The notes: a model not told the origin generated them from the letters alone. 64,000 nucleotides of DNA from Candidula unifasciata (GCA_905116865.2 CAJHNH020000497.1:178501-242500), one strand, 5' to 3'. Positions 42,641 through 55,257 are shown, counted from the stretch's first letter. Numbers and translations: made by a program.

Positions 42641-42845
42641 AGAGTTGTAATCAATAAACATGACTTGAGGGTCTGAAGGTCATGAGTTTATTTCATGGCT
42701 GCCTCCTTCAGTTCACAAGTGCAATTTTGCTATGGAGTTCGTGCTCTGTGCAGCGCTCACAGCATATGGCTTGCCTGAGAGACCAAGCCATACAGAATCA
42801 AAAACCGGGTGCAACTAGGTCGATCTTCTTGACTTTAACCTTTAA
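42640..42845 (+). mobile_element. SINE C, sense copy
   Basis: GGTCTGAAGGTCATGAGTTT (head), then GCTATGGAGTTCGTGCTCTG, GAGAGACCAAGCCATACAGA, CCGGGTGCAACTAGGTCGAT and CTTCTTGACTTTAACC. It defines the C family for the copies at 440-660 and 29570-29730. Confidence 0.7.
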
Positions 42846-43620
42846 TTAAACTACTACAGCCCCTTGGACCTAAACAAATTACTCATATGGTTAAAGAATT
42901 TTTGTTAAATAGCCGTTAAAAAAAAAAAAATAAGCTACTAATGCTATTTTTAGTAAATATAATTTTATCCGGATCTCACAAACACTGCTCAGGTATAAAC
43001 AGAACTTATTCCGTTAACTACACTTCTCTTGGACACACCAATCTAGGAATGCTGGTTAAGTGGCTTCTCTGGAAATAGTGACAGATGGAAATACCAGCTT
43101 AGCGGCATCTTGGGTGAGAGAGTTAACATATGTGCCAGTTACAATTATATATTCATTATATCTCTTCTCCAATGCAAAAAGATATGGTTTGAGCATTTTC
43201 CATTACATTTTTCACAATGAGCACTTTAATTCTGGTCACAGAAACGGTAGCTGCTGATTTTTGGGGCACAGTTTTAGTACCCTTTTGTTGTTCTTTTGTG
43301 TCTGTAGTGGTTTACTTATATTAAGCTGCTTATAAAGATTCTTAAACTTCCTGTGTATATAATAATTATTTATTGCATATTACAATTATTATTATTATTG
43401 TTGTTAAAATTTGAATTATTTTTATTGTTTTCATTGTTTGACAGGGTTAGTCATATGAATCTTGCTGGCATAAACTCTGTCAAGGTGAATGTTTGTAATA
43501 GTTTTAATTCTTCCAGCTCTGAAGATGTGATTAGTGAATGAATAATATTTTGACTTCAGTTCCAGCTAACATATTATATGTTATATACATATATATACAT
43601 CTATATATATATATATATAA
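42846..43620. other. Unassigned; (TA)n at the right edge
   Basis: Open frames here are short and not conserved. A TA-rich run at 43570-43620 flanks the TIR element that follows. Confidence 0.45.
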
Positions 43621-43621
43621 T

Positions 43622-44362
43622 GAACTTGTTACCTTTTCCGCCCCAAACAAATCATGGTTGGCCTTTCATTCATGCTTTGTGACCTTTCACATGTGCTAGT
43701 CTATGTTACAGAGGTGTCAGGTTGTATTGTCTTCACGAAGTGCTTTCGATATTGCGCACCATGTGAGCTGTGAGCTACATGTTGTGTTTTACTCGTTGTT
43801 GTGAGTGGCTGGCGACATTGCTTTTCTCAAACTTCAACTGGGGCGTGAAATTACTTCAGCTGTCAGTGTTGACCAGGGCCAAGGAGAGCAGCTTTTCTGC
43901 AGCAAAACAGATTTTTAGAGCACACAAGAAAATGTTAATAATTGTGAAACCACGGGACATAGGCTGCGCTCTCTCATGGGATGTAGGCTGGGGCTGTGGG
44001 GTAGGTGTTAGGGCCAGTTCCAGATGTTGTGAGGTAATTAAAAGTGATCAGATCATGTAGTAAAGAACATAGGATATCACCGGTGACAGCATCAAAGAAA
44101 ATAGAACATGACACAGGACATAGGCTGCACTCTTTCATGGGACATAGGCTGAGGCTGTAGGGTTGGGGGGTTGGGGTTAGGGTCAGTTATAGTTGTTCTG
44201 TAAAAGCTGTGACATTGTATGATATAGGATATGCGACATCGCCGGTGAGCGCATCGGAGACAATGCTACGTGACACCCCTGCAACATGTGAAAGGTCAAA
44301 AATCATGAATAAAGGGCCAACCATGGTTTGTTTGGGGCAAAAAACATAAAAAGAGCCATATA
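43622..44362. mobile_element. TIR element 2, non-autonomous, with internal duplication
   Basis: Inverted ends at 43640-43694 and 44284-44338 share GCCCCAAACAAA, CATGGTTGGCC and TGACCTTTCACATGT, about 50 of 55 positions by eye. Inside, a roughly 161-bp unit is tandemly duplicated (43954-44114 and 44115-44275); each has GACATAGGCTG, a G-rich block (GGGTTGGGGTTAGGGTCAGT in the second) and ATCACCGGTGA/ATCGCCGGTGAG. The outer borders lie in (TA)n on both sides, so a TA target is possible but the exact ends are unclear. No transposase. Confidence 0.75.
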
Positions 44363-44364
44363 TA

Positions 44365-45755
44365 TATTTATATATATATATCTGGTCCAAAGAAAACCTA
44401 AACAATCTGGCTTTCCCCATTGACAGCTTCCACTGTGCATTTAACTAACTTATTTAAAATTACTGTACTCATGCATTTTCCTAAATGTTTTGTCTCTCTT
44501 TGGGAATTTTTTGCAAAAAACCTGCTGAAAGTTGAAAACATTAAAAGTACAAGCAAAGGCCCATTTTCACGCACTTTGTGCACCTGGACTAAACTATATT
44601 GTGACACATTAGAATGTCAGCTGCAGTGTCAAGGTTTGTTGTGCAAATGTAATTTATGTATGTGTCTTTACCTCTGGTTTGCTATTAGACTGAATTACTG
44701 TGCCATGAAATTGTATTTGTCTGAAAAGGGTGTCACTAACATTAAACGTGTGAAAAGCTCTGTTTTATTATCAAATTTTGATTGACCAGTTGAGTGAAGC
44801 TGGAAAAAGTATGTCAATTGAAAAAAAAATTTCAGAATCTAAAATTCAAATAAGACTTTTTTTTTTAGCAGTTAATTCCTGTAACTCTTTAAGTACCTGG
44901 CAGCTACTTGCTTGTCAAGTATGAGCATTAAGCTGTTATTTTGATTGTTATTGCAGTTCAATTTCACAGAATGCATGCATGTGCATTGTTAATATTAATA
45001 ACGGTGGGCAATTCTTTGTTTCTTACTTACATAACAGGTATTTTTTAAAGAAACAAACTTGCACAATCTTTCTTAGAATACAACAATATATTTGTTTTGG
45101 ATAGCGGATTAATATTTTCACTGTAATGCTAATTTTTAACAGTAATCTGTAAAAATTAAACACAATTTGATGTTTTCTAACAATTAGTACACTATTTCTT
45201 TCTGTGTAAATAAACTTTCTTCACCAAAATGTTACAGTGATTGCTATTTTATAAAATAAAAATACAATAAACTTGTATGTGAACATATATTTGTCAGTTT
45301 TTGAAAAAAAAGAACATTGTGTTCATATTTTTTCTTGTCTTGTTCAGCTGCATGTCTTGTTATTTAACTTTAGCATTTCATGCCCTTCAGCTACATTGCA
45401 GCAGATATCATCAGCCTCCATTCATCTGTTGATTAGCATTCTCTTTCCAGTTAGGGACTAAGTGTTTGTTGGTCTGCCAGTATATTATCTCTGTATTGTC
45501 TTCTGGATCTGCCTCACGATCTATTATTCTCTTCTTGCCTAGGCAGTTTTCTGCACTGATAATTGTCATTTTCTCAATATACGTCAACCTTTGCTATCTG
45601 TTAGCCCTCAAAATCCAGTAATAAGTGGTAATTTAAAGAACTAATTCATTCATTCTCGCTCTGTATTCTCCAAATTGTTATGTCTGTAACTGTGAAATGC
45701 ATACTATAGTCAGTTTCAAAAGTCTTAAAAAAAAAAAAAAAATCCTGTATGGATC
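44365..45755. other. Unassigned AT-rich sequence
   Basis: The 121-codon open frame at 44420-44785 is overlapped by an antisense frame and has no domain that I recognise. No splice-supported exon seen. Confidence 0.4.
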
Positions 45756-45768
45756 GACACAAACTTGT

Positions 45769-46079
45769 TCGGAGGCCGAATTAGCGCAGTCGAGAAAAAG
45801 CTAGCTTTCAAATCCAGCAGCGACTCGCTGCAGCTCACGGGCGGTGTTCGAAACCGGGGTGCTCCCGGGGTTCACCCAGCCTCTGGGAAATGGGCACGAG
45901 AGTTGAAGTTGACACTCGGGGGTAAATGAAGGAACGTCGCTGTAGCTACAGAGTTACGTGCGAACAGCGACACAGGCGGACAATTCTTATCAGCTGTCCC
46001 TACTGGTGGCAGAGCACTTATGGTTTTTAACCGTGTGCAATTACGCTGGTTCACATCTCCCGACTTTACCTTTACCTTT
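45769..46079 (+). mobile_element. SINE E, full-length with 12-bp target duplication
   Basis: The head GGCCGAATTAGCGCAGTCGA (A box) and GGTGTTCGAAACCGG (B box) are tRNA-like. The body contains GGAACGTCGCTGTAGCTACA and CAGAGCACTTATGG, and the tail is CTTTACCTTTACCTTTA. ACACAAACTTGT (45757-45768) and ACACAAATTTGT (46080-46091) differ at one base. The tail type matches SINE A and LINE O. Confidence 0.88.
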
Positions 46080-46099
46080 ACACAAATTTGTGCATATGG

Positions 46100-46485
46100 T
46101 CTTAGATTTCCCATGTCCTTATGATTTTTAAATTTACAATTGCACAGGTGCTGCTGTTTTCTTACAGCTGTGAGTTTCTTTGATCTTTGTTGGAATAATA
46201 ATTTGCGTACCCCTTAAAAATAGAATACATATTTACAGTTTTTGACACAATTCGTTTACTTCAAATGATAAATGTGGAGATCGTTTTGAAAATTATTTAT
46301 AGATTTTTTTTTTAAGTTGTGCACGACCTTTGGAATGGACAATATCGCGATTGTTCACTTTGACACGTTAGTAAACCTGGCATTTTGTTTTTTCATATAA
46401 AATATTAGAGTGAATGACTCCTTTGCTTGAAAAAAAGTAGACTTTTCAATTCCAGGAGACATCAGACACATGGTGCGAGGTCTAT
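46100..46485. other. Nothing recognised
   Basis: AT-rich spacer between two SINEs. Confidence 0.5.
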
Positions 46486-46486
46486 A

Positions 46487-46590
46487 TTGGTACAGCCCAG
46501 TCGGCACCAAATGGGTGAGGTGGTCAACATGACACCAGCTGCTTTACTTCCCAGGTCATTGCCTGGTATCCATTTCAGATCGACCTTCTT
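46487..46590 (-). mobile_element. SINE A-like body fragment
   Basis: The complement of GCCCAGTCGGCACCAAATGG, GACACCAGCTGCTTTACTTC and CCTGGTATCCATTTCAG. Head lost. Confidence 0.6.
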
Positions 46591-46849
46591 CTTCAGTGTT
46601 CGCCTTTCAAAAGGAAGTTAGTAGATTTGTTGTGGTTTACAGTTAGGCTGTGATAACTGCTCCATTTAGTGTAAAACACCCTCTCAGTGGGAACCTGGAA
46701 AACATGGACAGTTATGAGAATAAACCTTAATGCAGATTTCAGCCAAAGACCTTCACGCTACAGACAAGCAGCTTGCCCACAACTAGTGCAAGACCACCTC
46801 GCCCCCCCCCCCCCCGACTTTAAAAACAATATGAGTAAAAAAAAGGACA

Positions 46850-46980
46850 CACACACACACACACACACACACAAAGGAAATTCCCAAACACTATTAAGCA
46901 CTATTAACAAGAACTTGGAGAAAAACATCCACATAAATCGAAATGTCAGACAACAGGACGTCTGTGGATTATATATATAT

Positions 46981-47064
<84 letters not shown>
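46850..47064 (+). repeat. (CA)n and (TA)n microsatellites
   Basis: (CA)n at 46849-46873 and an 80-bp (TA)n at 46980-47064. The spacer between them is unassigned. Confidence 0.9.
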
Positions 47065-47066
<2 letters not shown>

Positions 47067-47755
47067 CAGAGAAATATATTTATAATTAAAGTGTAAAAAT
47101 ATGTACTATAAAAAATATTGCAGGGTACAATTGAACTCAGTTTCAAAATTGCTTGAACTCCCTCCCCTTTTCCCAACCCTTCCGATTTGAAACTTCCTTG
47201 TACCCTCGCGGTTCCTGGGTTGAAAACCACTGATCTAGCCACTGAACCGCCGTACAAGTTAGGGCAGTGTTTAGTAGCTTGCATGTCGGCCCGAAGGTTT
47301 CAGTTCCAATCTACACTAAGCTGATTATTATAAAATAACATTGGCTTCCAGTGCGGTGACTCAGCTAAGCACACACACACACACATACACGCGAACAGAA
47401 ACCAACGTTTTGAGAGAAGTCTTAATTAACGAACAAAACATGACTTTTTTACGACTAAATACGTTACATCAGCACTTTTAATGTCCATAAGTGGTTTGTG
47501 TTACTTGGCTAGAAGAGACAACGGCCGCAGATAAATAAATATCAAATACTTGTAATATAAAAAGTATATAACTTGACATCATCTAATGCTAAAAGGACTC
47601 AGTATTCCTTATCGCTTGTCAAGTAGTCTTAAATGTAACGTAATCTTGACAATAGACATCACCAACTAGAAACATTGCTTGTGTAGCATTACATACTCTG
47701 ATGCATGTTAAGATATCATACATTATATGTATGTATATGTATATGTGTGTGTATG
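47065..47755. other. Unassigned
   Basis: A possible tRNA-like remnant (complement of GTTCCTGGGTTGAAAACC with CTAGCCACTGAACCGCC) at 47210-47255. Nothing else. Confidence 0.4.

Positions 47756-47847
<92 letters not shown>
47756..47847 (+). repeat. (TA)n microsatellite
   Basis: About 90 bp of uninterrupted TA, preceded by TGTATG-rich sequence. Confidence 0.95.
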
Positions 47848-47848
<1 letters not shown>

Positions 47849-47984
47849 CACTCTATAGTTCATTGGACCAATATTTCTTACCACAACAACAAGGGTCCTC
47901 CAAAGACACATCACTGTAGTGTCACGGCTGCCTGCGTTTGTTTACGTGCGTGACTGACGTAAAATGCGTTTCATATGTGACAGG

Positions 47985-48180
47985 CTAAGAGAACTGATTG
48001 CCCACATCAGAAAGGAGACAAGGTACATTATTTGATCACGTCTTGAGAAGGAGAAAACTGGAGTACATCGTCACTGTTGGAGAGAGAAGAGGTAGAGGGA
48101 GGCCAACAGAGAAGATCCTGGACAGTCTGACATCACAGGCTGGAAGATTATCTGCGTTAGAGTTTACAGAAGATACATGA
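47985..48180 (+). mobile_element. LINE P C-terminal remnant
   Basis: QGTLFDHVLRRRKLEYIVTV, GERRGRGRPTEKILDSL and TSQAGRLSALEFTEDT then stop. The intact end is followed within about 20 bp by the 3' end of the opposite-strand LINE at 48187, so the two elements meet tail to tail. Confidence 0.65.
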
Positions 48181-48186
48181 AACAGT

Positions 48187-49828
48187 TTAATATTTTATTA
48201 GGAATTCTTCTTCTTCTTCTTCTTCACTTCCTCTTTTACCTCTGTGGGTGTCGAAGGAGATAAAGGTTCTGTTTCTAGCTCTTCTGGCCGCCTCGACCAT
48301 AGGCACATCGTGCTGTTGTAGAGTTTCTCTGATGTTATCCTTCCATCTTGTTCTTGGTCTACCCAGTGCTCTACGTCCTTCTTCTCTTTCCATGTATGCT
48401 TTGTATGGTATGGTATCACAAGGCATTCTCTCTGAGTGGGCAAACCATTTCACTTGCTGTCTTTGTATGTAATCCAGAATTGGTTCTGTGCCGACTTGTT
48501 CTCTTATGATCTCATTCCTGATCTTATCTCTTATGGTCACTCCTACAGCCCTTCTCAGACATCTCATTTCCGTGGTTACTAATTTTCTTTTATGGTTTGT
48601 TGTGAGTGACCATGTCTGGCACTGGTAGCACAGAGTTGGAATAAATATGCTTTGAATAAGATGTCTCTTTGTGCTGATTGGGATTGTCTTATGCTGTAAG
48701 AGGGGGGCTAGCTGTCCCAATACTTGGTTTGCTTTACTGCATCTAATGTCAATTTCTGTATCCAATTTCCCATCTTCGGTAAATGTAGTTCCCAGATATT
48801 TAAACTCAGATGCCTGTTTAATGCCTTTGTATTCTTTTGCTATGTTTAGATCTGTCTTCTTTTTTCCTATTGACATTACTTCTGTCTTTTCAGTGTTGAT
48901 TCACATATTATTTGTTTTACATTCTTTATTCATGGATGTTAGATGTTGTTGCAATTTCATGGCTGTATCTGCTATCAAGGCCTGGTCATCTGCAAAGAGT
49001 AATTCGTTGATCTTACTAAGATCTTCATTCATTGGCTTGGCATTCTTGCATATACTGTCGATGTAGGTGATAAACAGCAGTGGTGATGAGACACACCCCT
49101 GTCTTACTCCAGATGTCACTGTGAAAGGATGAGATGTTCCCTGATTTATTCTAACTACACTTCTACAATCCCTGTATAAACTTTTGCACACTTCGATGAG
49201 GTGTTCGCTTACTCCATATCTTGCCATTATTTTCCATAATAATTGTCTGTCGACTCTGTCAAATGCCTTCTCGTGGTCTACGAATGCCACAAATAAGTTT
49301 TTATTGTATTCAATGTTCTTTTCTATTAACTGCTTAAGTGTGAAGATTGCATCTGTGCAGCTTCTATTTCTCCTAAATCCCATCTGTTCTTCTGCCAGCT
49401 GTGGTTCTATCACTGGTCTCAGTCTTGTTTCTATTATCTTGGCATACATTTTGCCAACATGGCTTAAAAGAGAGATGCCTCGATATTGACCGCATTCTCG
49501 TTTGCTTCCTTTGTTCTTCCACAATGGTATAACTATTGCATGTTGCCAAACAATAGGGGCAGTTTGTTGTACCCATGCTGCATTGAATATTATGTGAAGC
49601 CATCTGATGGTGCTTTCACCTGCTGCTTGAATTATTTCTGTAGGTAATCTATCAGCTCCTGGTGCTTTATATTTGGGAGACTGTTTAATGACTCTTTCTA
49701 TTTCATCCATTAGTATGTGTGGTTCTAACACTGTTGCTCTGTGCTCTTCAGTTGTTCTTTCCTGATGATCTCCTATAGGATTAAAGAGCTCATTGAAGTA
49801 TTCCCTCCATCAGGACATAATTCGGGAC
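48187..49828 (-). mobile_element. RTE-like LINE, almost open reverse transcriptase, (GAA)n tail
   Basis: The minus strand is open for about 515 codons except one TGA at 48901-48903. Order of motifs: WREYFNELFN, PKYKAPGADRLPTEII, WKNKGSKRECGQYRGISLLS, MGFRRNRSCTDAIFTLKQLI, FVDHEKAFDRVDRQ, VRQGCVSSPLLFITYID, ELLFADDQALIA, then after the stop EFKYLGTTFTEDGKLD, the thumb, and VKWFAHSERM to GRPRTRWKDNI. The endonuclease is missing: the copy begins near 49828 with a second TGA just before WREYF. The 3' end has (GAA)n (TTC on plus at 48206-48223) and an AATAAA-like AATAAAATATT. RTE-like is inferred from motif style. Enzyme role: target-primed reverse transcription. Confidence 0.9.
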
Positions 49829-50920
49829 ATTCGCATAAGTGCTTCTTCCCCATCTTCAGCAGCAAGCTCAGAGTTCCAATTCCGATGGTACAAGTAGTAG
49901 TCTGCTGTATATCCGTTTCATCTTTCCCTTGAGAGTTGATCGTTGACTAGATCCCCTGGTCCTCGCAACACCATTCTCCTCAGACCGTGCTGATCAGTAT
50001 ATGCTTTCGCACTATTCACTCGCCCCCAAAGGGTCCTTACAACATCTAGCTTGTCATGCATCCATTCACCAGCAAGTTATTCAGAACCAGCCATTCCATC
50101 TGCCTGTTCATTTTATAATACACTGGCGTAACCTGAAAAAATATCCGAAAAACGCTAACTACCCGGGACCTCTCAGGCGATGATTGCAGCTCTTCACGGA
50201 GCATACCGGTCGTCCACCTTTTTCGACATGCTGTGTGAGTTGGTTACAATTACGACGTGTATTACATCTGATTCTCAAACTGCGGAAGGCTGCAGTGACT
50301 GCCTCATCTCCATTCTCAGACTATGTTGTGATGTCATGTGTCAGTCTGTGCTGCACTAAGCGACGTTGCTTATGCTAAGAACCCGCATGAACTTCGTCTG
50401 CCTTTCAACGCAAAGCCAGCTGTATAGATAATCATATCCCCTGGGTGAAAATTGTCATGAATCATTTGTTGAACTTCTGATTTTGCAGCGTTCGCTGGCC
50501 AGTCCCTGCACTCACGGAGCCAGTATGGAGTGACTCAATTGCAATGAAGTTGAAATCCCGACTGAGACTAAGACCCCAGTTACGGCCCAGTGTGATTATA
50601 TAACCCTACACAAGTCAGGCTTTTGCTGAAACACTCTTACCTACTCCTCTCCTCGCCCTGTGTTATCAAGTCTGCTCACATGTCCAATTGTATCTTCAGC
50701 TTGCGCCATCCAAGACCTTCCTCTTTTCAGTTGTAACCCTTAGCTCTACCTAGAGCTTCGTGCAGATGTTTCTTGTCTGCGGCTACTCTGAGATGTGGCT
50801 TTTCCTGCATCACTTTGAGATAGACATGATTACCAACGCCACACGGCATGGACTGTACGAATAAGATGTGACAGGCTGCTACATACGGATACAAGGGTTG
50901 ACGAAACACCCCCGACTTGT
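49829..50920 (-). mobile_element. RNase H-type LINE, 3' half remnant
   Basis: The minus strand gives LKVMQEKPHLRVAADKKHLH then EALGRAKGYN, aligning with the linker at 7250-7370. It continues to PGDMIIYTAGFALKGRR (first RNase H motif, D changed) and to the family 3' end GTGCTTCTTCCCCATCTTCA (plus text at 49841-49860). The RTE-like copy abuts it at 49828. Many stops. Confidence 0.7.
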
Positions 50921-51325
50921 GTCATCTAGAATTCACTTAGCATGCACCCTATACTGGAGTGAAAAGGTACTGAAGTTATGTGGGCACGACAGCGATACTA
51001 CTGGAATGATAACATCAAGTGATTGGCTAATATCAGGCTGGGTGAGTATACAATCAGGGCGAGAGAATGAAAACAGTGAAAATCTACTACAGTCAACTTT
51101 CCTTGTGCAGACGGCACCTGACTGACTGACTGATTGACTGATTGATTCACTTTATATGACTTTCTCCGATTTACGAGGAAAACAATTTAACTGGTGCGCC
51201 GAACGACCCATTTCTAAACGAATCTAAACGATATTCAGGGCGTGGGTAAGATATCAACCTCGCCAAACACTTCTAAAAGGAGGTTCCAACAGCCAGGGTC
51301 GGTGTATTCTTAACAAATGAGCTAT
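50921..51325. other. Unassigned
   Basis: A (TGAC/TGAT)n stretch at 51119-51147. No feature otherwise. Confidence 0.45.
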
Positions 51326-51329
51326 AATT

Positions 51330-51780
51330 GGGGTGCATTCATAATCAACTTTATCTGCTGAGAGATACCGGGCACTTTGAGGAGTGTTCTTGTTGTAATT
51401 GGGACCATTCTAGTCTATTTGTCAGTCAATGCAATAGCACACATATGTGCCTGAATATGAGTATTAAACTGTCATCGCAATCTAGCAGGCCGACAAAGAT
51501 CAGTTTATTTATTTATCTTTGTACCAGAGCATGCATGTGTAAGAGGAAATGAACGAGTGGACAGGCTTGCCACGTGTCTAATGTGGAGGAAGGCCGTGCA
51601 ATGGACCAGGCTGATATACTGAATACGAGAAGAAGCCACTTGCACGACGCAAGTGATGACTGTGAATCTGAAACTATGATCTGGTTATAAGAACACCAAA
51701 TGAAAGAAGAATGATCCCAGACGGAAGCACTATGCGGAAAGCCAAAGAAAAAGAATAATAAACTATCACACAGCTGACGA
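51330..51780 (+). mobile_element. RNase H-type LINE, RNase H C-terminal remnant
   Basis: The plus strand reads VPEHACVRGNERVDRLATCL, the last RNase H motif, then MDQADILNTRRSHLHDA, matching GVDGNEKADSLA and MDHADIINALREM of the copy at 7890-8000. Confidence 0.7.
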
Positions 51781-52340
51781 TGCTCGCCCAGGTGATGTGA
51801 TCATCGGTAAAGATGGTTCTCTGTTGAGAGGCAGGTGCAATTCATGGGGGTTCTTACGGGAGGTTTGAGAACCAGCTGTACATGTATGTCGTAATTATAA
51901 CTGGCTCACAGAGCATGTTTAGAAAGGTGGGGACAGGTATGTTCCGAGCAGAATGGCTAATATGGCTTCAGAGGTCCGGTTAGTTCGCGTCTTTTGTATA
52001 TTTTCTCCAGGTCAAGGCAGTGTGTTATGAAACGAACGGGGAGAAGGACTGATTGGTTCTGCACAACCTGGTGGTGAATTAACTCATGACAAGCTAGATG
52101 TTGTAAGGGTCCTTTTGTAGGCTAGTGAACAGTACTAAGGCACAGATGATCATCAGGTGAGAAAGATGGTGTGCTGCAAAGAGTGACTAGGGCATCTGGT
52201 CGATAATCAACACACAAAGGAAACGTGAGACGGATATACAATCAGCCTGTTATTGGTACCACTGGAATCGGAACTGTGCGCTTGCTGCTGAAGATTGAGG
52301 CACAGAGCGCTTATGGGAATCACCCGAGAGCTGTGATGTC
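51781..52340 (+). mobile_element. RNase H-type LINE, separate RNase H remnant
   Basis: The plus strand begins again at the first motif (RPGDVIIGKDGSLLRGR), then AQPGGELTHDKLDVVRVLL and the 3' end with CTTGCTGCTGAAGATTGAGG. Because it restarts at the RNase H N-terminus, it is a different copy from 51330-51780. It is close to the copy at 49829-50920 but in opposite orientation. Confidence 0.65.
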
Positions 52341-52359
52341 AATGCTTAACTAAACATTA

Positions 52360-52545
52360 GCCTGACTCGCTAGCGTAGTTAGTTAAACCTGACTTCGCGG
52401 TGACTGGGTGACGAACTTCTTGTGGTCCGGGTTCACGCCCGATGGTGGACAGAAAAGCCACATTTGTCTCAGATTTACGGTATCTATCAAGGAATCAAGG
52501 CTGAAGGGTTGCGATATCTATAGTACCGAGCTGGTTAACAACTCA
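52360..52545 (+). mobile_element. SINE D, copy 2
   Basis: Head CCTGACTCGCTAGCGTAGTT and AGTTAAACCTGACTTCGCGG, B box GGGTTCACGCCC, body AGATTTACGGTATCTATCAA and GGTTGCGATATCTATAG. Colinear with 12284-12465. Confidence 0.75.
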
Positions 52546-52734
52546 TGGTTTCTGGATACTAAAAAAATAATAATATTGAAGCTGGTGTCGTCATCCGCTG
52601 CATACTGAGAGATTAATTGAAGAGGGCCTCTTGACATTTATGAATTGAATTTTTTTTTTTATTTGCAGTGAACCTCATCTGTAAAGCAATTTAATTTTTA
52701 CAACTTGTTAGATTTTTTTTAAAGAAAACAAATT

Positions 52735-52750
52735 GGGGGGGGGGGGGGGG

Positions 52751-52794
<44 letters not shown>

Positions 52795-52804
52795 GGGGAG
52801 GGGG
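52735..52804 (+). repeat. ~70-bp poly(G) run
   Basis: G homopolymer with single A interruptions near 52753, 52794 and 52799. Glycine frames across it are artefacts. Confidence 0.92.
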
Positions 52805-52809
52805 ATAGG

Positions 52810-53265
52810 GGTGGATGTATTACGCATGAAGTTTGATGGCCTGCTAGGTATTTATTTGATCAAATCAGAAATAATAAATGTTAAAACAAATTGGAACGGC
52901 CACAGATGGTTTTACATTCACTTGGTTAGGTTTTTGAAATTGCTACTGTCACTTTTCCTGGCTTCTTTATCGGACCCTCCAATACTTCATGATGATTGTA
53001 CGGACATAGTTGCTTCTCTCGTTTCTTGCTTCAATGAATGCAGTCAGACGTCGCCGTTTCGCTTTAGGATGCGCTGATGTCAGTTTTTATCATTCACATA
53101 CAGGTAATTGCGGTTATTGTTGCTCACTGCACATATTTGTGTAAGGGCGATGTGAGGTGTATAATTGCTATCTATAAGCTTCGTATAGTGTAAGGAAACT
53201 TCAGCGTTAACTGTTATTGTTTAGATTTCATAAGACTCAAAGATATGCAACTGTCTATATGGAAA
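52810..53265. other. Unassigned
   Basis: The open frame continuing from the poly(G) to 53077 (LVRFLKLLLSLFLASLSDPP) shows no domain I can name. Confidence 0.4.
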
Positions 53266-53269
53266 GTTT

Positions 53270-54045
<776 letters not shown>

Positions 54046-54284
54046 GCAATTAGGCACTGCATAATGCTGTTTATACCATTTGATTTGAAATATGTTACTA
54101 TAAACGTGTACAATAACGTAACGTGTAGAGCTTTAATATGATGCCTGTCAGTATATAAATAGAACATTCCCATTGCGTTGTCAGTATACAATGGCTGCAC
54201 ATTCGCATGTTTACTAAAAAAAGAGAGTAAATACATCAAACAAAGCTGTGACACAACAAACAAGGTTTTTGTTAAAATAATTCA

Positions 54285-54860
54285 ATACTCGTCATCATCA
54301 TGTGCTCTGCCAACTGGCGTAATCGCTCATGCGTCTCCACAGATCACGATCCCTGGTTGCCTGGAACAGCTTCCTTGATGATATCCCTCCATGCCATCGC
54401 TTCAGCCCATCCAGCATCATCTTTTGTGGTCTGCCTATACCCCCTTTTCCACTGATCTTTCCAGTTGTCACGATGTTCTATTCTAATTATGTGGCCAAAG
54501 AACAGTGTTTATCTCTTTCTTATTGTTGTATATAGAGATCTACTTTCATTAACTTCTTTCAAGCAATCGTTATTAGTTACTCTGGCTGTCTCAGAAACTA
54601 CATCTCTGTTGCTTCAAAATTCTTCCTAATTTGTTCACTGACATTCCAAGATTCGCTGCCATACAGCAGAACAGGTTCTATGTAACATTTTAGCACTTTC
54701 TTTCTGACATTAAATGAGAGCGATTTATTGCATACGATATTTTTCTGCTTTTAATCTCTGCCACACGTTTTCCATCTGATGATATGATTGTTCCCAGGAA
54801 TTTATTGACTTGGTTAAGTCTTTTTCCTTTGATTGAGATATCACAACGTTAAGATATCTT
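54285..54860 (-). mobile_element. LINE L (RTE-like), second copy
   Basis: Reverse complement of the copy at 9600-10205. Plus text CTGGTTGCCTGGAACAGCTT, the stretch from GTCTGCCTATACCCCCTTTT to CCACTGATC, GTGGCCAAAGAACAGTGTTT and CTGCCATACAGCAGAACAGG. The 3' tail (complement CATCATCATG) at 54293-54302 matches the GAT tail. Frameshifts present. Confidence 0.85.
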
Positions 54861-54967
54861 TTTCTTTAATATAACCATTTACTTCCATATATTCATTACT
54901 ACAATGTATAAAACGGGTGATGGGGTGTGTGGTGCATTTTCTCGTTCGCAAAAATAATTCTCTAGAT

Positions 54968-55257
54968 GTAAAGTAAAGATCAACCCTCAAGCCTTTAGTC
55001 GCATCGTGCATACAGGAAGAGCACCCATATTTTTACAGACCAATCGGCACTAGATAGGCAAAGTGGCCAGCATTACGCCGGCTGTCTTTACTTCCCCAGG
55101 CCATTCATCCTGGTACGTACAATTTTAGGCTGGATCGACCTGCGACGCCCACATACCATGACAAAATATTCACGCAGCCAGCAGTGGGTTTCGATCACGT
55201 TGCGTTGGAATTACGAGTCGGATTCGCAACGCCTGCGCCACGGACGCCGTCAATACT
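54968..55257 (-). mobile_element. SINE A', full-length
   Basis: Minus-strand head GGCGTCCGTGGCGCAGGCGT, loop CTCGTAA, B box GATCGAAACCC, then CTGCTGGCTGCGTGAATA, the shared body (TCGATCCAGCCTAAAATTG, GTAAAGACAGCCGGCGTAA) and the tail ATCTTTACTTTACATC. Better preserved than 2670-2946. Confidence 0.85.

Noticed and set aside
44420..44785. 121-codon open frame
   Set aside because: No recognisable domain, overlapped by an antisense open frame, AT-rich context, no neighbouring exons.
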